Under the pieces are notes generated by a model. That model was not told where the DNA came from and ran no database searches. It saw nothing but the letters and a program-made list of their open reading frames with translations. Source: Lactobacillus sp. W8174 (GTDB lineage Bacteria > Bacillota > Bacilli > Lactobacillales > Lactobacillaceae). From it: a stretch of 64,000 nt of DNA. The position numbers and the translations under genes are program-made. How positions within the stretch are numbered: the first letter of the stretch is position 1; each line of letters opens with the position of its first letter. Positions 25,584-38,400 of the stretch are shown here, one piece after another. Location: assembly GCF_016100975.1 (NCBI RefSeq), contig NZ_JACFRN010000002.1, positions 210,656-274,655 on the forward strand, in the 5' to 3' direction.

Positions 25584-28274
25584 ATGCTGAAAAAACCAAA
25601 TGGCACAACTAGCAACAAGGATTTGGCTTTGGTAAAGGCAATTGCCAAGGAAAGCAGATCAGAAACTTTGGCGAGGCTACATGCGAGCAGTAACGGGTTA
25701 ACCAGCAAGCAAGCCGAAGAAAATAGGGAGGAATACGGTTCTAATACTATTGCTTCAAATAAACATAATTCTAAGTTGCGTTTTTTAGCTGAAGCTTTTA
25801 TTACTCCTTTTACATTAGTATTGCTAGTTCTAGCAACTTTGTCTTTGTTTACTGATTATATTTTTGTGCCAGCAGGTGAAAAAGATCTGACAACCGTTGC
25901 AATTATGCTAACGATGGTTTTAATTTCTGGTATTACCAGTTTTGTCCAAAACGTTAGGTCTTCAAATGCGGTAGATTCACTATTGAAAATGGTTTCTGTC
26001 ACAACAGATATTATTCGTGATGGCAAAGACCAGGAAATTGATACTAGTGAAGTAGTTGTTGGTGATGTAATTCGCCTGGCTGCTGGTGACATGGTACCGG
26101 CAGACATGCGTCTTTTGACTAGTAAGGACCTCTTTTGTTCATCCAGTTCATTAAATGGTGAATCAAATCCGGTAGAAAAGATTGCTACAGAAAAACCTAA
26201 GCTTGGTGCTGATCGCGACTATCTTGATTACCCCAACATTCTCTACGAGGGCACGACAATCGTATCCGGTTCGGGGTTGGGCATTGTCTTTGCTACTGGT
26301 GAAAGAACCATGTTCGGCAAATTGGCTCATGATATTTCACATAATGATGTTAAGAATACTACCTTTGACATTGGTATCAAAAATGTTTCTAAATTATTGA
26401 TTATCATGACTGCCATCATTGCTCCTTTGGTCTTCATCATTAATGGCATTACCAAAGGTGACTGGGTCAATGCTTTGATTTTCTCAATTGCTACAGCTGT
26501 TGGCTTAACCCCTGAGATGCTGCCAGTCATTGTGACCACCAATCTGGTCAAGGGGTCAATTGAGATGTCAAAAAAGGGCACCATTGTTAAAAAGATGAAT
26601 TCAATACAGAACTTCGGCTCTGCTGATATCTTGTGTACGGATAAGACGGGAACATTAACGCAGGATAAAGTAGTTTTGGAACGCCATTATGATCTCAACT
26701 TAAGAGAAAATCCGCGTATTTTGGAGTTAGGCTACCTTAATTCTAACTACCAAACAGGGATGAAAAATCTGATTGATAAAGCAATTATTGAAGCTGCCGG
26801 CGATGAATTGGATATTAATGAAATTCAGCGTGATTACAATAAAATCGATGAAATCCCCTTTGATTTTTCCAGAAGGCGCATGAGTGTCGTGGTGGAAAAC
26901 TCTGATGAGCAACATGGTGAGCACCTGTTAGTAACAAAGGGTGCTTCAGAAGAAATGATGGCTGTTGCTACCAAGCTTGAAGTTGACGGTCAGATTCTGC
27001 CTTTAACCCCTGAACGTAAGCAAAAGGTAATGGCTAAAGTAAATGACATGAATGATGACGGCTTGCGCGTGATCATGCTGGGATACAAGCGTAATCCTGC
27101 TCCTGTTGGGGAATTTTCGGTTAAAGATGAAAATGACCTTATTTTATGTGGCTATCTGGCCTTTCTTGATCCGCCTAAAGAAAGTGCTAAAGATGCTTTG
27201 GCACGTCTAAGATATGATGGTATCAACGTTAAAATTTTAACAGGTGACAATGAGGCAGTTACCAGAACTGTGGGTCTGCAGGTGGGTTTAAATGTTGATA
27301 CAGTTTATTCAGGTGCAGATTTAGAGGGTAAGAAACCAGAAGAATTAGCTAAAATGGTGGAAGAGTGCAACATTTTTGTCAAATTATCACCAGAAGATAA
27401 AACCAAAATCATTAACCTGCTAAAGAAAAACGGTCATACAGTAGGCTACATGGGTGATGGCATCAATGACGCGCCAGCGATGAAAGCAGCCGATGTTTCA
27501 ATTTCAGTTGATACAGCTGTCGATATCGCCAAGGAATCAGCTGATATTATTTTGCTGCATAAGGATTTGAATGTACTAGAAGAAGGCGTAAGAATTGGGC
27601 GCAAAGTATTTGGCAATACTATGAAGTATATTAAGATTACTCTTTCTTCCAATTTTGGGAATATCTTGTCAATTATGGTGGCTTCTTCATTCTTGCCTTT
27701 CCTGCCAATGCTGCCATTGCAACTGTTAGTTCTCGATTTACTTTATGGAACTAGTTGTCTAGCACTGCCATTTGATGATATGTCTGATAAGTTTTTAAAG
27801 GAACCACGAACATGGTCAACTAAGAAGCTACCTAAATTTATGTTTTATTTCGGTCCAACTTCATCTGTTTTTGACATTTTGACATTTGCCCTATTATTCT
27901 TTGTAATTTGCCCCCAATTAGTCGGTGGCAATTATAGCGCACTTGGAGCAACACAAAAAGTAGCATTTGTGGCTCTTTTCCACACTGGTTGGTTTATTGA
28001 ATCACTTTGGACTCAAGAAATGGTTATTCACGCACTGCGTGATCCGCGTTTGCCGTTTATTAAACAGCACGCAGCACCAGCAGTTACATTGGCTACATTT
28101 GGTGCAGGAGTAATTGGAACTTTAATTCCATTTTCATTCCTAGCAACAAAGCTGGGTTTTGGCAAGATGCCAATTGAATTCATGTGGGTAGTATTTGCTA
28201 TACTTGTTCTATATATTTTACTGACTACAGTTATCAAGCATTTTTATTTAAAAGGTGAAAAGTTTTTAATCTAA
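25584..28274 (+). CDS. mgtA: Mg2+-importing P-type ATPase
   Basis: An 896-residue P3B-type ATPase that imports Mg2+. Marks: the actuator motif SLNGES (TGES equivalent), the phosphorylation site CTDKTGTLT, the nucleotide-binding KGASEEMM and the hinge MGDGINDAPAM. About ten membrane segments are present, including GLTPEMLPVIV before the phosphorylation domain and LLVLDLLYGTSCLALPFDD near the end. The GTG at 25575 is part of the ribosome-site region; the ATG at 25584 after AGGAGTGGGG is preferred. The upstream M-box riboswitch agrees with the substrate. Confidence 0.96.
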   Translation: MLKKPNGTTSNKDLALVKAIAKESRSETLARLHASSNGLTSKQAEENREEYGSNTIASNKHNSKLRFLAEAFITPFTLVLLVLATLSLFTDYIFVPAGEKDLTTVAIMLTMVLISGITSFVQNVRSSNAVDSLLKMVSVTTDIIRDGKDQEIDTSEVVVGDVIRLAAGDMVPADMRLLTSKDLFCSSSSLNGESNPVEKIATEKPKLGADRDYLDYPNILYEGTTIVSGSGLGIVFATGERTMFGKLAHDISHNDVKNTTFDIGIKNVSKLLIIMTAIIAPLVFIINGITKGDWVNALIFSIATAVGLTPEMLPVIVTTNLVKGSIEMSKKGTIVKKMNSIQNFGSADILCTDKTGTLTQDKVVLERHYDLNLRENPRILELGYLNSNYQTGMKNLIDKAIIEAAGDELDINEIQRDYNKIDEIPFDFSRRRMSVVVENSDEQHGEHLLVTKGASEEMMAVATKLEVDGQILPLTPERKQKVMAKVNDMNDDGLRVIMLGYKRNPAPVGEFSVKDENDLILCGYLAFLDPPKESAKDALARLRYDGINVKILTGDNEAVTRTVGLQVGLNVDTVYSGADLEGKKPEELAKMVEECNIFVKLSPEDKTKIINLLKKNGHTVGYMGDGINDAPAMKAADVSISVDTAVDIAKESADIILLHKDLNVLEEGVRIGRKVFGNTMKYIKITLSSNFGNILSIMVASSFLPFLPMLPLQLLVLDLLYGTSCLALPFDDMSDKFLKEPRTWSTKKLPKFMFYFGPTSSVFDILTFALLFFVICPQLVGGNYSALGATQKVAFVALFHTGWFIESLWTQEMVIHALRDPRLPFIKQHAAPAVTLATFGAGVIGTLIPFSFLATKLGFGKMPIEFMWVVFAILVLYILLTTVIKHFYLKGEKFLI

Positions 28275-28301
28275 AAATAAGCACAAAATGCTAAATATCT
28301 A

Positions 28302-28336
28302 CTAAAAAAGAGAACTCCGTAAGGAATTCGCTTTTT
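28302..28336 (+). terminator. Probable terminator of mgtA
   Basis: GAACTCC/GGAATTC stem with one mismatch and a GTAA loop, followed by GC and six Ts. Confidence 0.55.
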
Positions 28337-28366
28337 TGTTGGTGTAGTATAATATAATATAATTAA

Positions 28367-30366
<2,000 letters not shown>

Positions 30367-30367
<1 letters not shown>

Positions 30368-31134
30368 TGGAGTTAATTGATAACCATACCCATTTACAAG
30401 ATGAGCCCTTTCGCGGTAAAGAAGAGTTTTATCTTGACCGGGCACAAAAACTGGGTGTGACCAAAATAATTTGTGCAGGGCAGGATCCTGATTTTAACAA
30501 GCGCGCGATTGATTTAAGTCAGCGTTTTACTCAAGTTTATGCGATGGTTGGCTATTGCCCTGATGTTGCTAAAGATTATGACCAAAAAGCAGAAGATTTA
30601 TTGATCGAGCAGTTACAACTGCCTGGTGTGGTTGCCTTAGGTGAAGTAGGCCTTGATTATTATTGGGATGAATCTCCTCGTGACAAACAAAGAGAAGTTT
30701 TTGCCAGGCAGGTTGAACTGGCCCATGAATTAAAAAAGCCAGTTGATATTCACACTAGGGATGCTTTTAGCGATTGCTACGAAATACTAAAAAGCAGCAA
30801 TTTAGAATATGGTGCAATTTTGCACAGCTTTAATGGCGATATTTCATGGCTGACGAAGTTCTTAGATTTGAATGTGTATTTTTCTTATTCAGGGGTTGTT
30901 TCTTTTACTAAAGCGGTGGAAGTGCATGAAGCGGCTCAAAAAACTCCTTTGGAGCGTTTATTAGTTGAAACGGACGCACCTTATCTCACTCCTAAGCCGT
31001 ATCGAGGCAAGCAAAATGAACCTGCAAATGTTTATTATGTGGCCCGGGCAATTGCTGAATTAAAAGGTCTTCCGCTAGAAGAAGTTGCTCAGGCAACATA
31101 TGCAAATACGATGAGGGTCTATGGACTTAATTAA
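30367..31134 (+). CDS. tatD: TatD-family metal-dependent hydrolase
   Basis: A 255-residue TIM-barrel nuclease-like hydrolase. Metal ligands are visible as HTH in LIDNHTHLQDE, Glu in GEVGLDYYWD, His in DIHTRDAF and in ILHSFNGD, and Asp in VETDAPYLTP. Relatives act as 3'-5' DNases in DNA turnover or repair. The ATG shares one base with the metG stop, and the next gene overlaps its end by 14 bases, so translation is coupled. Confidence 0.93.
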
Positions 31135-31687
31135 AAAACATTTTAATGCTGTTGTAGTTGTTGAGGGAAAAGACGATACTATTCGGCTTAAGCAGTTTTT
31201 TCCGGGCATTGAAACAATTGAAACTAACGGCTCCGATGTGCCTGAAACAGTGCTGATACAGTTGCAGAAATTAGCTCACAAAAGAGATATTATCGTCTTG
31301 ACTGATCCTGACTTAAATGGTGAACGGATAAGGCGCATAGTGACTCAGGCAGTACCAACAGCTAAACAGGCTTTTATTACTCGAAAAGAGGGAGAGCCGC
31401 ATAAAAAAGGTTCCCTTGGCGTTGAACATGCATCAAAAGAGGCTTTAACAAAAGCCCTGAGTGATTTACATGAAAAAAAACAGCCGGTAAGTGATCTTAC
31501 GAAAGCAAAATATCAAAAACTAGGCCTAGCAAGTGGCTCTAATTCTCGTAAATTGCGTGAATTAGTTGGCAATAAACTCCGTATTGGCTATGGCAATGGC
31601 AAGCAGTTTTATCACCGTTTACAAACTTTTGGTATTTCACTTGCTGAACTTAAGCAAGCTGTTGAGGAGGTTCAAGATGAACACTGA
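31121..31687 (+). CDS. rnmV: Ribonuclease M5
   Basis: A 188-residue Toprim-domain endonuclease that trims 5S rRNA precursor. The Toprim residues are visible: VVVEGKDDT near the start, [14 protein letters not shown] (DxD), and [16 protein letters not shown], characteristic of M5. The start overlaps tatD and follows GAGGG. The gene overlaps the next one (rsmA) by 11 bases, the common Firmicute arrangement of rRNA maturation genes. Confidence 0.95.
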   Translation: MDLIKKHFNAVVVVEGKDDTIRLKQFFPGIETIETNGSDVPETVLIQLQKLAHKRDIIVLTDPDLNGERIRRIVTQAVPTAKQAFITRKEGEPHKKGSLGVEHASKEALTKALSDLHEKKQPVSDLTKAKYQKLGLASGSNSRKLRELVGNKLRIGYGNGKQFYHRLQTFGISLAELKQAVEEVQDEH

Positions 31688-32570
31688 GATTCCTATTGGT
31701 TCTCCTGTTAGAACTCAGGCAATTATTAATCGCTATTTTATGAAAGCTAAAAAAAGTTTGGGTCAGAATTTTTTAGTAGACTTGGATGCTCTTCAAGGTA
31801 TTGTGCAAGCTGCTGACATTAAAAAAGATGACCAGGTAATCGAAATTGGCCCTGGAATTGGGTCTTTAACCGAACAATTGCTGAAGGCAGGAGCGAAGGT
31901 TTTTGCTTATGAGATAGATGAAAAACTTCCTGAAATATTGCACAACGAACTACCGACAAAAATTGCTGGAGCACCACTGAGTGTCCGGTTTAAGCTTAAA
32001 ATGAAAGACATCTTAAAAGCTGATTTTAAGCAGGATTTGGGTGATTTCTTTGATCTAAGCAAGCCAATCAAAGTTGTGGCTAACCTTCCTTATTACATTA
32101 CCACGCCGATAATTTTCTTCCTTAATAATTCTGAATTAAAATTTGCCAGCTTGACGCTGATGATGCAAAAAGAAGTAGCAGATCGTTTGAGTGCTCATTC
32201 AGGGACAAAAGAATATGGCCCTTTAACAATCGCTGTTCAAACAGAAATGTCTGTTCAGTCATTTATGACTGTAAAAAGTTCTTCTTTTATTCCCAGACCA
32301 AAAGTTGACTCCAGTGTCGTGGTTTTAAAGCCTTTACCTGCGGAAAATAAAATTGATATAGCTGATCCTCAGCACTTTAATTGGGTAGTTAAGATGTGCT
32401 TTGCACAAAGGCGGAAAACATTAAATAACAATTTGAAAGTACTCATACCAAACAATGATGATCGAATACATTTAATTAAGTCATTAGGAGTCGATTCTCA
32501 AATTCGCCCAGAACAGCTAACTCTTAAGCAATTTGTCCAAATTGCTGCAAGTGTGCCAGTTAAAAATTGA
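31677..32570 (+). CDS. rsmA: 16S rRNA (adenine-N6,N6) dimethyltransferase
   Basis: A 297-residue SAM-dependent enzyme that dimethylates the two adjacent adenines near the 3' end of 16S rRNA (KsgA). The SAM motif is [16 protein letters not shown], the catalytic NLPYYITTP is intact, and [10 protein letters not shown] and the RRKTLNNNL block complete the family pattern. The frame is open from 31566, but the ATG at 31677 after GAGGAGG, inside rnmV, is the real start and gives the expected length. Confidence 0.96.
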   Translation: MNTEIPIGSPVRTQAIINRYFMKAKKSLGQNFLVDLDALQGIVQAADIKKDDQVIEIGPGIGSLTEQLLKAGAKVFAYEIDEKLPEILHNELPTKIAGAPLSVRFKLKMKDILKADFKQDLGDFFDLSKPIKVVANLPYYITTPIIFFLNNSELKFASLTLMMQKEVADRLSAHSGTKEYGPLTIAVQTEMSVQSFMTVKSSSFIPRPKVDSSVVVLKPLPAENKIDIADPQHFNWVVKMCFAQRRKTLNNNLKVLIPNNDDRIHLIKSLGVDSQIRPEQLTLKQFVQIAASVPVKN

Positions 32571-32602
32571 CGAAAATATTCTGTGGTACTTTTTAAAAAG
32601 AA

Positions 32603-32631
32603 TTGAAAAAATAATAATAAAGTGGTATAAT
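32603..32631 (+). promoter_or_regulatory. Promoter of veg
   Basis: TTGAAA (32603-32608), a 17-base spacer and a consensus TATAAT (32626-32631). The ribosome site AGGAG starts only ten bases downstream. This fits the strong vegetative promoter known for veg. Confidence 0.75.
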
Positions 32632-32654
32632 TCAACCCAAAGGAGTTGTTTTCA

Positions 32655-32900
32655 TTGCCAACATCTATTATGACCATTAAGAGTAAGCTGGATTCACATT
32701 TGGGTGATTCGTTGACTGTAGTTGCAAGAGCCGGACGTAAGAAAGTTACAAAAAGACGTGGAATTTTAAAGAATACTTTTCCCGCAGTTTTTGTAGTTGA
32801 TTTGGATCAAGATTCAAATAATTTTGAACATGTTTCTTATAGTTATACGGATTTGTTAACCAAAAATATCACATTAAAATTTGATGACGCTGTGCAGTAA
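32655..32900 (+). CDS. veg: Veg family protein
   Basis: A small 81-residue basic protein conserved in Firmicutes and linked in Bacillus to biofilm matrix gene control. Family blocks: SKLDSHLGDSLTVVARAGRKK, RRGILKNTFPAVFVVDLDQD, FEHVSYSYTDLLT. I place the start at the TTG 32655, nine bases from AGGAG; this aligns with the Bacillus N-terminus. The upstream frame start at 32646 would overlap the ribosome site. Position between rsmA and purR matches other lactobacilli. Confidence 0.92.
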   Translation: MPTSIMTIKSKLDSHLGDSLTVVARAGRKKVTKRRGILKNTFPAVFVVDLDQDSNNFEHVSYSYTDLLTKNITLKFDDAVQ

Positions 32901-33023
32901 GACTAAAGCGATTATCTAGAAATTACTTTTTGGCATTAACATTTGGTAAAATGTTAGTGCCTTTTTTTATGGTTGAGTGTATAGTAGTAACTGGCAAAAG
33001 ACAAACAATAGGAGGGTAATTCT

Positions 33024-33854
33024 ATGAAACGTTCAGAGAGATTAGTTGATATGACTAAATATTTGATGGAACGACCACATGACTTAATTCCGCTGCCATT
33101 TTTTGCAAAAAGATATGGTGCAGCAAAGTCTTCGATCTCGGAAGATCTTGCGATTTTGAAACATACTTTAGCAAATAATCAAGATGGTATCTTAGAAACC
33201 GTCGCTGGCGCAGCTGGGGGAGTGCGCTATATTCCTTTTTGGGGTAAAAAGCATGCTCAGAAATATTTAAATGAATTGGCAAATCGCATTGAGGATCCTG
33301 ACCGTATTTTAGCGGGAGGATTTGTTTATCTGTCCGATATCATTGGCAATCCACAAGACTTGGATAAGATTGGCAAGTTAATTGCTACCAGGTATGCATA
33401 TTCTGACATTAATGTTGTAATGACTATTGAAACTAAGGGTATTGCTTTAGCACAGGCAGTTGCCCGCTATTTAAATGTGCCTTTTATCATTGCACGTAAG
33501 CGTTCAAAAGTCACAGAAGGTGCGACAGTTTCAGTAAACTATATTTCTTCTTCACTTGATCGTGTTTCTAAAATGGAATTGCCAACTAGAGTGTTAAAAG
33601 AAAATTCTAATGTTTTGCTGATAGATGACTATATGATGGCAGGCGGCACTTTAACAGGAATGCAGCAATTAGTTAGAGAATTTAATGGTAACATTGCTGG
33701 TGTTTGCGTTTTATGTGAAGCAGATTTTGATGATGTTAAATTAATTGAAGGTCATCTTTCTTTAGTAAAAATTAAAAGAATTGACGACAAAAAGAAAGTC
33801 ATTGTGGCAGAGCCAGGTTCGTTAATTGCGCACACAGATTTTGACCGCTTTTAG
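33024..33854 (+). CDS. purR: Pur operon repressor
   Basis: A 276-residue regulator with an N-terminal winged helix (residues about 1-72, RSERLVDMTKYLMERP and KSSISEDLAILK) and a C-terminal phosphoribosyltransferase-fold domain that senses PRPP (VLLIDDYMMAGGTLTGM). Such proteins repress purine synthesis and salvage genes when PRPP is low. GGAGGG precedes the ATG. It lies between veg and glmU, as is common in Firmicutes. Its targets may include the nucleoside importer in this window, but I see no convincing PurBox pair there. Confidence 0.96.
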   Translation: MKRSERLVDMTKYLMERPHDLIPLPFFAKRYGAAKSSISEDLAILKHTLANNQDGILETVAGAAGGVRYIPFWGKKHAQKYLNELANRIEDPDRILAGGFVYLSDIIGNPQDLDKIGKLIATRYAYSDINVVMTIETKGIALAQAVARYLNVPFIIARKRSKVTEGATVSVNYISSSLDRVSKMELPTRVLKENSNVLLIDDYMMAGGTLTGMQQLVREFNGNIAGVCVLCEADFDDVKLIEGHLSLVKIKRIDDKKKVIVAEPGSLIAHTDFDRF

Positions 33855-33915
33855 TTTATAAAATGATATACTAAAATATAATAATAATCTAGGAAAATAA
33901 AAGAGGCTAAAATTA

Positions 33916-35301
33916 ATGAAAAAGTTTGTAATTGTTCTGGCAGCGGGCAAGGGGACCCGTATGAAATCAAAATTGTACAAGGTCTTACATCAAGTATGTG
34001 GCAAGTCAATGGTTGAATACGTTGTTGAAGCAGCGCAAGCAATAAAGCCAGACAAAATAGTTACAATTGTGGGTAATGGTGCAGAAGAAGTTAAAAAAGT
34101 TCTTGCCGATAAGTCTGAGTTTGTTTTACAAAAAAAGCAACTTGGTACAGGTGATGCCGTTTTAACTGCTGCAGATGAGCTAGCAGCAGAAAAGGGCGCT
34201 ACTTTAGTAATTACAGGTGATACGCCATTATTTACAAGCCAAACTTTTCAAAAATTATTTGATTACCACCAAAGCAAAGGCAATGCGGCTACTGTTTTGA
34301 CAGCCCAAGCTCCAAATCCTTATGGTTATGGTCGCATTATTCGAGACGATCAAGATAATGTTTTAAGAATTGTTGAACAAAAAGACGGCACACCAAGTGA
34401 ATTAAAAATCGACGAAATCAACACCGGTGTTTTTTGTTTTGACAATCAGTTGTTATTTAGTGCATTAAAAAAGGTTGATAATCACAATGCGCAAGGAGAA
34501 TATTATTTAACTGACGTTCTGGAAATTTTGCGTAACGAAGGGCAAAGAATTGGTGCATATAAAATGCCGGACTTCAGCGAAAGCTTGGGGGTTAACGACC
34601 GCTCTGCTTTGGCTCAGGCCACCAAAATTATGCAAAAAAGGATCAATAAAAAGCATATGGCAAATGGTGTAACTTTCATTGATCCCGATACAGCTTATGT
34701 TGATGCGGATGTTAAAATTGGCTGTGATACCCTGATTGAAGGCAATGTCGTGATTAAAGGCAATACTGAAATTGGGAGCGACTGTGTAATAACTTCTGGC
34801 TCCAGGATTATTGATTCCCAAGTTGGTAACAATGTTACTGTAACTTCTTCAACAGTTGAACAAGCTGAGATGGATGATTTTTCAGACGTTGGTCCTAATT
34901 CCCATTTACGTCCAAAAGCAATCATTAGAAAAGGCGCCCATATTGGTAACTTCGTAGAAATTAAAAATGCTGAAATTGGCGAGAATTCTAAAGTAGGTCA
35001 TTTGACTTACGTTGGGGATGCTACTTTGGGTAAAGATGTCAATGTTGGTTGCGGTACTATTTTTGCTAATTATGATGGTGTCAAAAAAGATCATAGCAAT
35101 GTAGGTGATCGTGCTTTTATTGGCTCCGGTGCTACTTTAGTTGCACCCGTTAATATTGCTGATCATGCCTTTGTGGCAGCAGATTCAACAATTACCAAAG
35201 ATGTGGCCAAATATGAAATGGCGATTGCTCGTGGTCGTCAGGTAAATAAGCCCGATTATTGGCATAAATTGCCTCTGTCTGATAATCCGAACTGGAAATA
35301 A
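33916..35301 (+). CDS. glmU: Bifunctional UDP-N-acetylglucosamine pyrophosphorylase / glucosamine-1-phosphate acetyltransferase
   Basis: A 461-residue enzyme that acetylates GlcN-1-P and couples it to UTP, giving UDP-GlcNAc for peptidoglycan and wall polymers. The N-terminal Rossmann domain has [18 protein letters not shown]. From about residue 250 a left-handed beta-helix of hexapeptide repeats follows ([21 protein letters not shown]), with the acetyltransferase His in [23 protein letters not shown] precedes the ATG. The gene ends the conserved block and is followed by a terminator. Confidence 0.97.
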   Translation: MKKFVIVLAAGKGTRMKSKLYKVLHQVCGKSMVEYVVEAAQAIKPDKIVTIVGNGAEEVKKVLADKSEFVLQKKQLGTGDAVLTAADELAAEKGATLVITGDTPLFTSQTFQKLFDYHQSKGNAATVLTAQAPNPYGYGRIIRDDQDNVLRIVEQKDGTPSELKIDEINTGVFCFDNQLLFSALKKVDNHNAQGEYYLTDVLEILRNEGQRIGAYKMPDFSESLGVNDRSALAQATKIMQKRINKKHMANGVTFIDPDTAYVDADVKIGCDTLIEGNVVIKGNTEIGSDCVITSGSRIIDSQVGNNVTVTSSTVEQAEMDDFSDVGPNSHLRPKAIIRKGAHIGNFVEIKNAEIGENSKVGHLTYVGDATLGKDVNVGCGTIFANYDGVKKDHSNVGDRAFIGSGATLVAPVNIADHAFVAADSTITKDVAKYEMAIARGRQVNKPDYWHKLPLSDNPNWK

Positions 35302-35307
35302 GATTAA

Positions 35308-35340
35308 AATAAGCTGGAAGATGATTCCAGCTTATTTTGT
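35308..35340 (+). terminator. Terminator of glmU
   Basis: A perfect 12-bp stem AATAAGCTGGAA/TTCCAGCTTATT with a short loop, then Ts. Confidence 0.9.
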
Positions 35341-35357
35341 TTACAGCATAATCAAAA

Positions 35358-35392
35358 AATAGCTCCAGAGTTTCAGACTTCTGGAGCTATTT
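35358..35392 (-). terminator. Terminator of the giant surface-protein gene
   Basis: Long stem AATAGCTCCAGA paired with TCTGGAGCTATT. On the minus strand it ends in a run of Ts. Confidence 0.85.
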
Positions 35393-35409
35393 AGTTAAAC
35401 TAAACTTAA

Positions 35410-38400
35410 TTATTTAAAATTAGCTTTTTTAACAAACTTATTTTTAGCAATAATATAATATTTCTTGTTGTTTATTTTGACAGGATCGCCATAAGTTTTA
35501 ACTGCTTTTCGTTTCTTTAAAACTTTTTTACCAATCCGATTGCCATGCTGACTATAGATATAAGCGTTATGCTTTAATTTGATCTTTTTGGAATCGATAT
35601 TAGCAGCAGCGATGAATAGACCATCTTCCAGTTCATAAAATGACCTACCATTAATCAATTTCTTGTTAACAGTATTTATACTTGAACCAGCAAGAATGAC
35701 TAACTTATTGGCACGCTTTCCTTGTTCATCATACAAATATGAATTATGCATAATAGCTTTTTCGACCACCGGTTGTGGCTTTTCAGTCACTGGCTCGTTG
35801 ATCGGGGCTGCGGTAACAGCTGCAACAGCAGCTTTTTGGACTACAATATTTGCAGCTTTAACAAAACGGTTTTGAGCAATAATAAAGTACTTCTTGCCCC
35901 GAATGGTTACTGCATCACCATAAGTATTAATGTTGTTGCCTTTTCTTAACACACCTGCTTTCTTAACACGTTTGCCATGCTTATTGTAAACGTAGGCATT
36001 ATGCTTTAATTTCTGACTGGTTGAAACGACATTGCCAATAGCGACATAGTAAACTTTGTTCTTATTACCTTTGTCAACTAGAACGTAATAATTTTTGCCG
36101 TTAATTTCTTTTGTACCGTATGAAGTAATGATTGAGCCAGCGCCTAATACAATCCTGTTTGCACGCTTGCCACTTTCGTCATATAAGTAAGCATTATGCA
36201 TTAACGCTAATTCTTCGCTGTGATTTAAATCAAGTTTTGACTCCTCTTTGTCGCCAGTATTAACAGGGTTAGGAGTAACTTGAGCAGAGGTAGAACCGCC
36301 ACCAGTATTAATGTCATTGCCATGGTTGTTATCATTGCCATGATTATTGTCATTATCATGGTTGTTGTCATTGCCATGATTATTGTCATTATCTTGACTG
36401 TTGTCATTGTCATGAAGAATATGATCAATCATTTCAGGATCAGTGGCATCGAGATAAAGCTGATTAATAGCATCATCACGCAATTTGGTAATTGTCTTAC
36501 TGTCATTAACCTTAGGCTGATTGATAGCATCTTTTGCTTTTGTCATATCAATAGAAATTTGTTTAATAACAGTCTCTTTTTCCTGCTCAGTATATTTGTC
36601 TGAGGACTGAATTTCACTTGTTGCAGCGTTTTGAGCCTCTGTCAGTGCTCCAGCAGCTATTTCTTTTTCACCTGCTAATTCTGTTGCGGCAAGTTTATCC
36701 GCGTTGGCAGGATCACTGAGGGCATCTTTAGCATTTTCGTATGCTTTATCAATGCTGGTAGTGTTTGCTTTATCCTTAAACCTGTCTTTAAGAGCTTTAA
36801 CAGCGGAATCATAGGCGGCTTTTAGTCTTTCTTCTTGTACTTTTCTATTGTTGTTTAAAACATCATCAAGTTCTTTACTATCGGCTACAATTATACTGCT
36901 TATCTTGTCAACTGCATCTTTTCTGGCAGTTTCTACCGCATTTGAGTCTTGAGCTTGATCGATTGTGCCGGTTTTATCAGTATTAGCTTTAGCTACTTCC
37001 TGATCAATGCGATCTTTTATTACTTGTTTTTCAGTATCAGTATAATTGCTGCCATCTTGATGCTTTAATTTATCAACTTGATTCTTAGCGTTGGTAGCAG
37101 TATCAGTTACTGAACCCTTGGCTATTTCTTTTTCAGCTGCTATCTTATCTGCTGCGATATCTTCAGGTGAATTACCATTGACACGTGAATGTTCTTTGTA
37201 GGCTTTATCAACGCTGCTGGTATCGGCATTTTCACCAAATTTGTCTTTTAGTTCATCGACTGCTTTTTGGTGTTTATCTGCTAATTCATTATTTGCCTCT
37301 TCTTTAAGCGAATTGTTGGATTCATCCTTAGCGGCATTACCAGCGCTGTTAATATCATCTTTAGCGGTTTCTGTGATTTTATCAATCTGCTCCTTCTTGC
37401 CAGATGTATCACCTTTAGGAGCATTGATTGCATCAATTTTATCCTTGGCTTTTTGGCTATCATCTTTGATTTGCTCTTTTAGTCTGTCTTTTGATTCAGT
37501 AGATAGTTTATCATTCCCATCAATTTCCTTATTAACTTTATCAGCTTCTTCATCAATGTCAGCTTTAGCATTTTCCTTGTTGATGATAGTCATTGCTTCA
37601 TCATAAGCTGCACTAGCAGTTGGAATATCAGTAGCATCGTTAATGGCTTTTATTTGCTTGTCAATACGATCTATCAATTCCTGAGACAGTTTATCTTTCA
37701 GTCTGTCTTTTAATTTGCCGTATGCTTTGTTAAGGCCATCTACGCCTTCAGCACCTTCAAGGGCATTCTTTTGTTCATGATCAAACCATTCTGGTTCAGT
37801 ACCAGTTTCAGGTTTAGTTAAAAGACGATCAATATTTTGACCAATATTTGCTTCATCTGGGATGTCGCTAATCGCTGTAGCCTTTTCTATATCCCGGAAA
37901 CTCTGTTGATAAGCATCATCAATTGCAGCTTTAGCTGCCTTCTTCTGCTCGGCAGTTAATTGAGATTGATCAATTACGGTATGAGCCTTAGTTTGTTTAT
38001 CCTTTAGAATACCTTCAGCTTTTGTCTTTTTACCAGCTAGGGCTGCTTGATCTTTAATAGCATTGATATCGGAAATAGCTTGCTCTTTACTGTTATTTAT
38101 CTTTTCTTCAGCATTTTCTTCAGATTGTGAAATGGAGTTAATATCAGTTCTCGCTTGGTCAACAATAGTTTTAATTTGCTTTTTCTGCTTTTGTTGATCC
38201 TCTGGCGATAAACCTGATTTGTCTATTGCATCATTAGCTTCTTTTTGTTTTTGTTCTACCTGAGAGATTGCATCTTGTTTAGCCTTAACTATGTCTGCAC
38301 TTTCCTGCGCAACTTGGAAGATACGGTCGACTTCTGTTTCACCGAAATCATCTGTGGCAGTTCCTTTCTCGGCATGTTGAGCTTGTGCTAGTGCATCTTC

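Noticed and set aside
35410-35760. A search for LPXTG or a C-terminal membrane anchor in the giant protein
   Set aside because: The C-terminus is SLAP repeats ending FVKKANFK, with no sorting motif and no hydrophobic tail.
36315-36404. The tandem repeats as a CRISPR-like array
   Set aside because: The units are contiguous, 18 bases long, in frame and coding, with no spacers.
37241-37606. A 121-codon Ser/Leu-rich open frame on the plus strand, and similar ones at 39218-39568, 42467-42784 and 44987-45337
   Set aside because: They lie antisense to the giant adhesin gene, have shadow-like composition (Ser and Leu from antisense helical repeats) and no ribosome sites.
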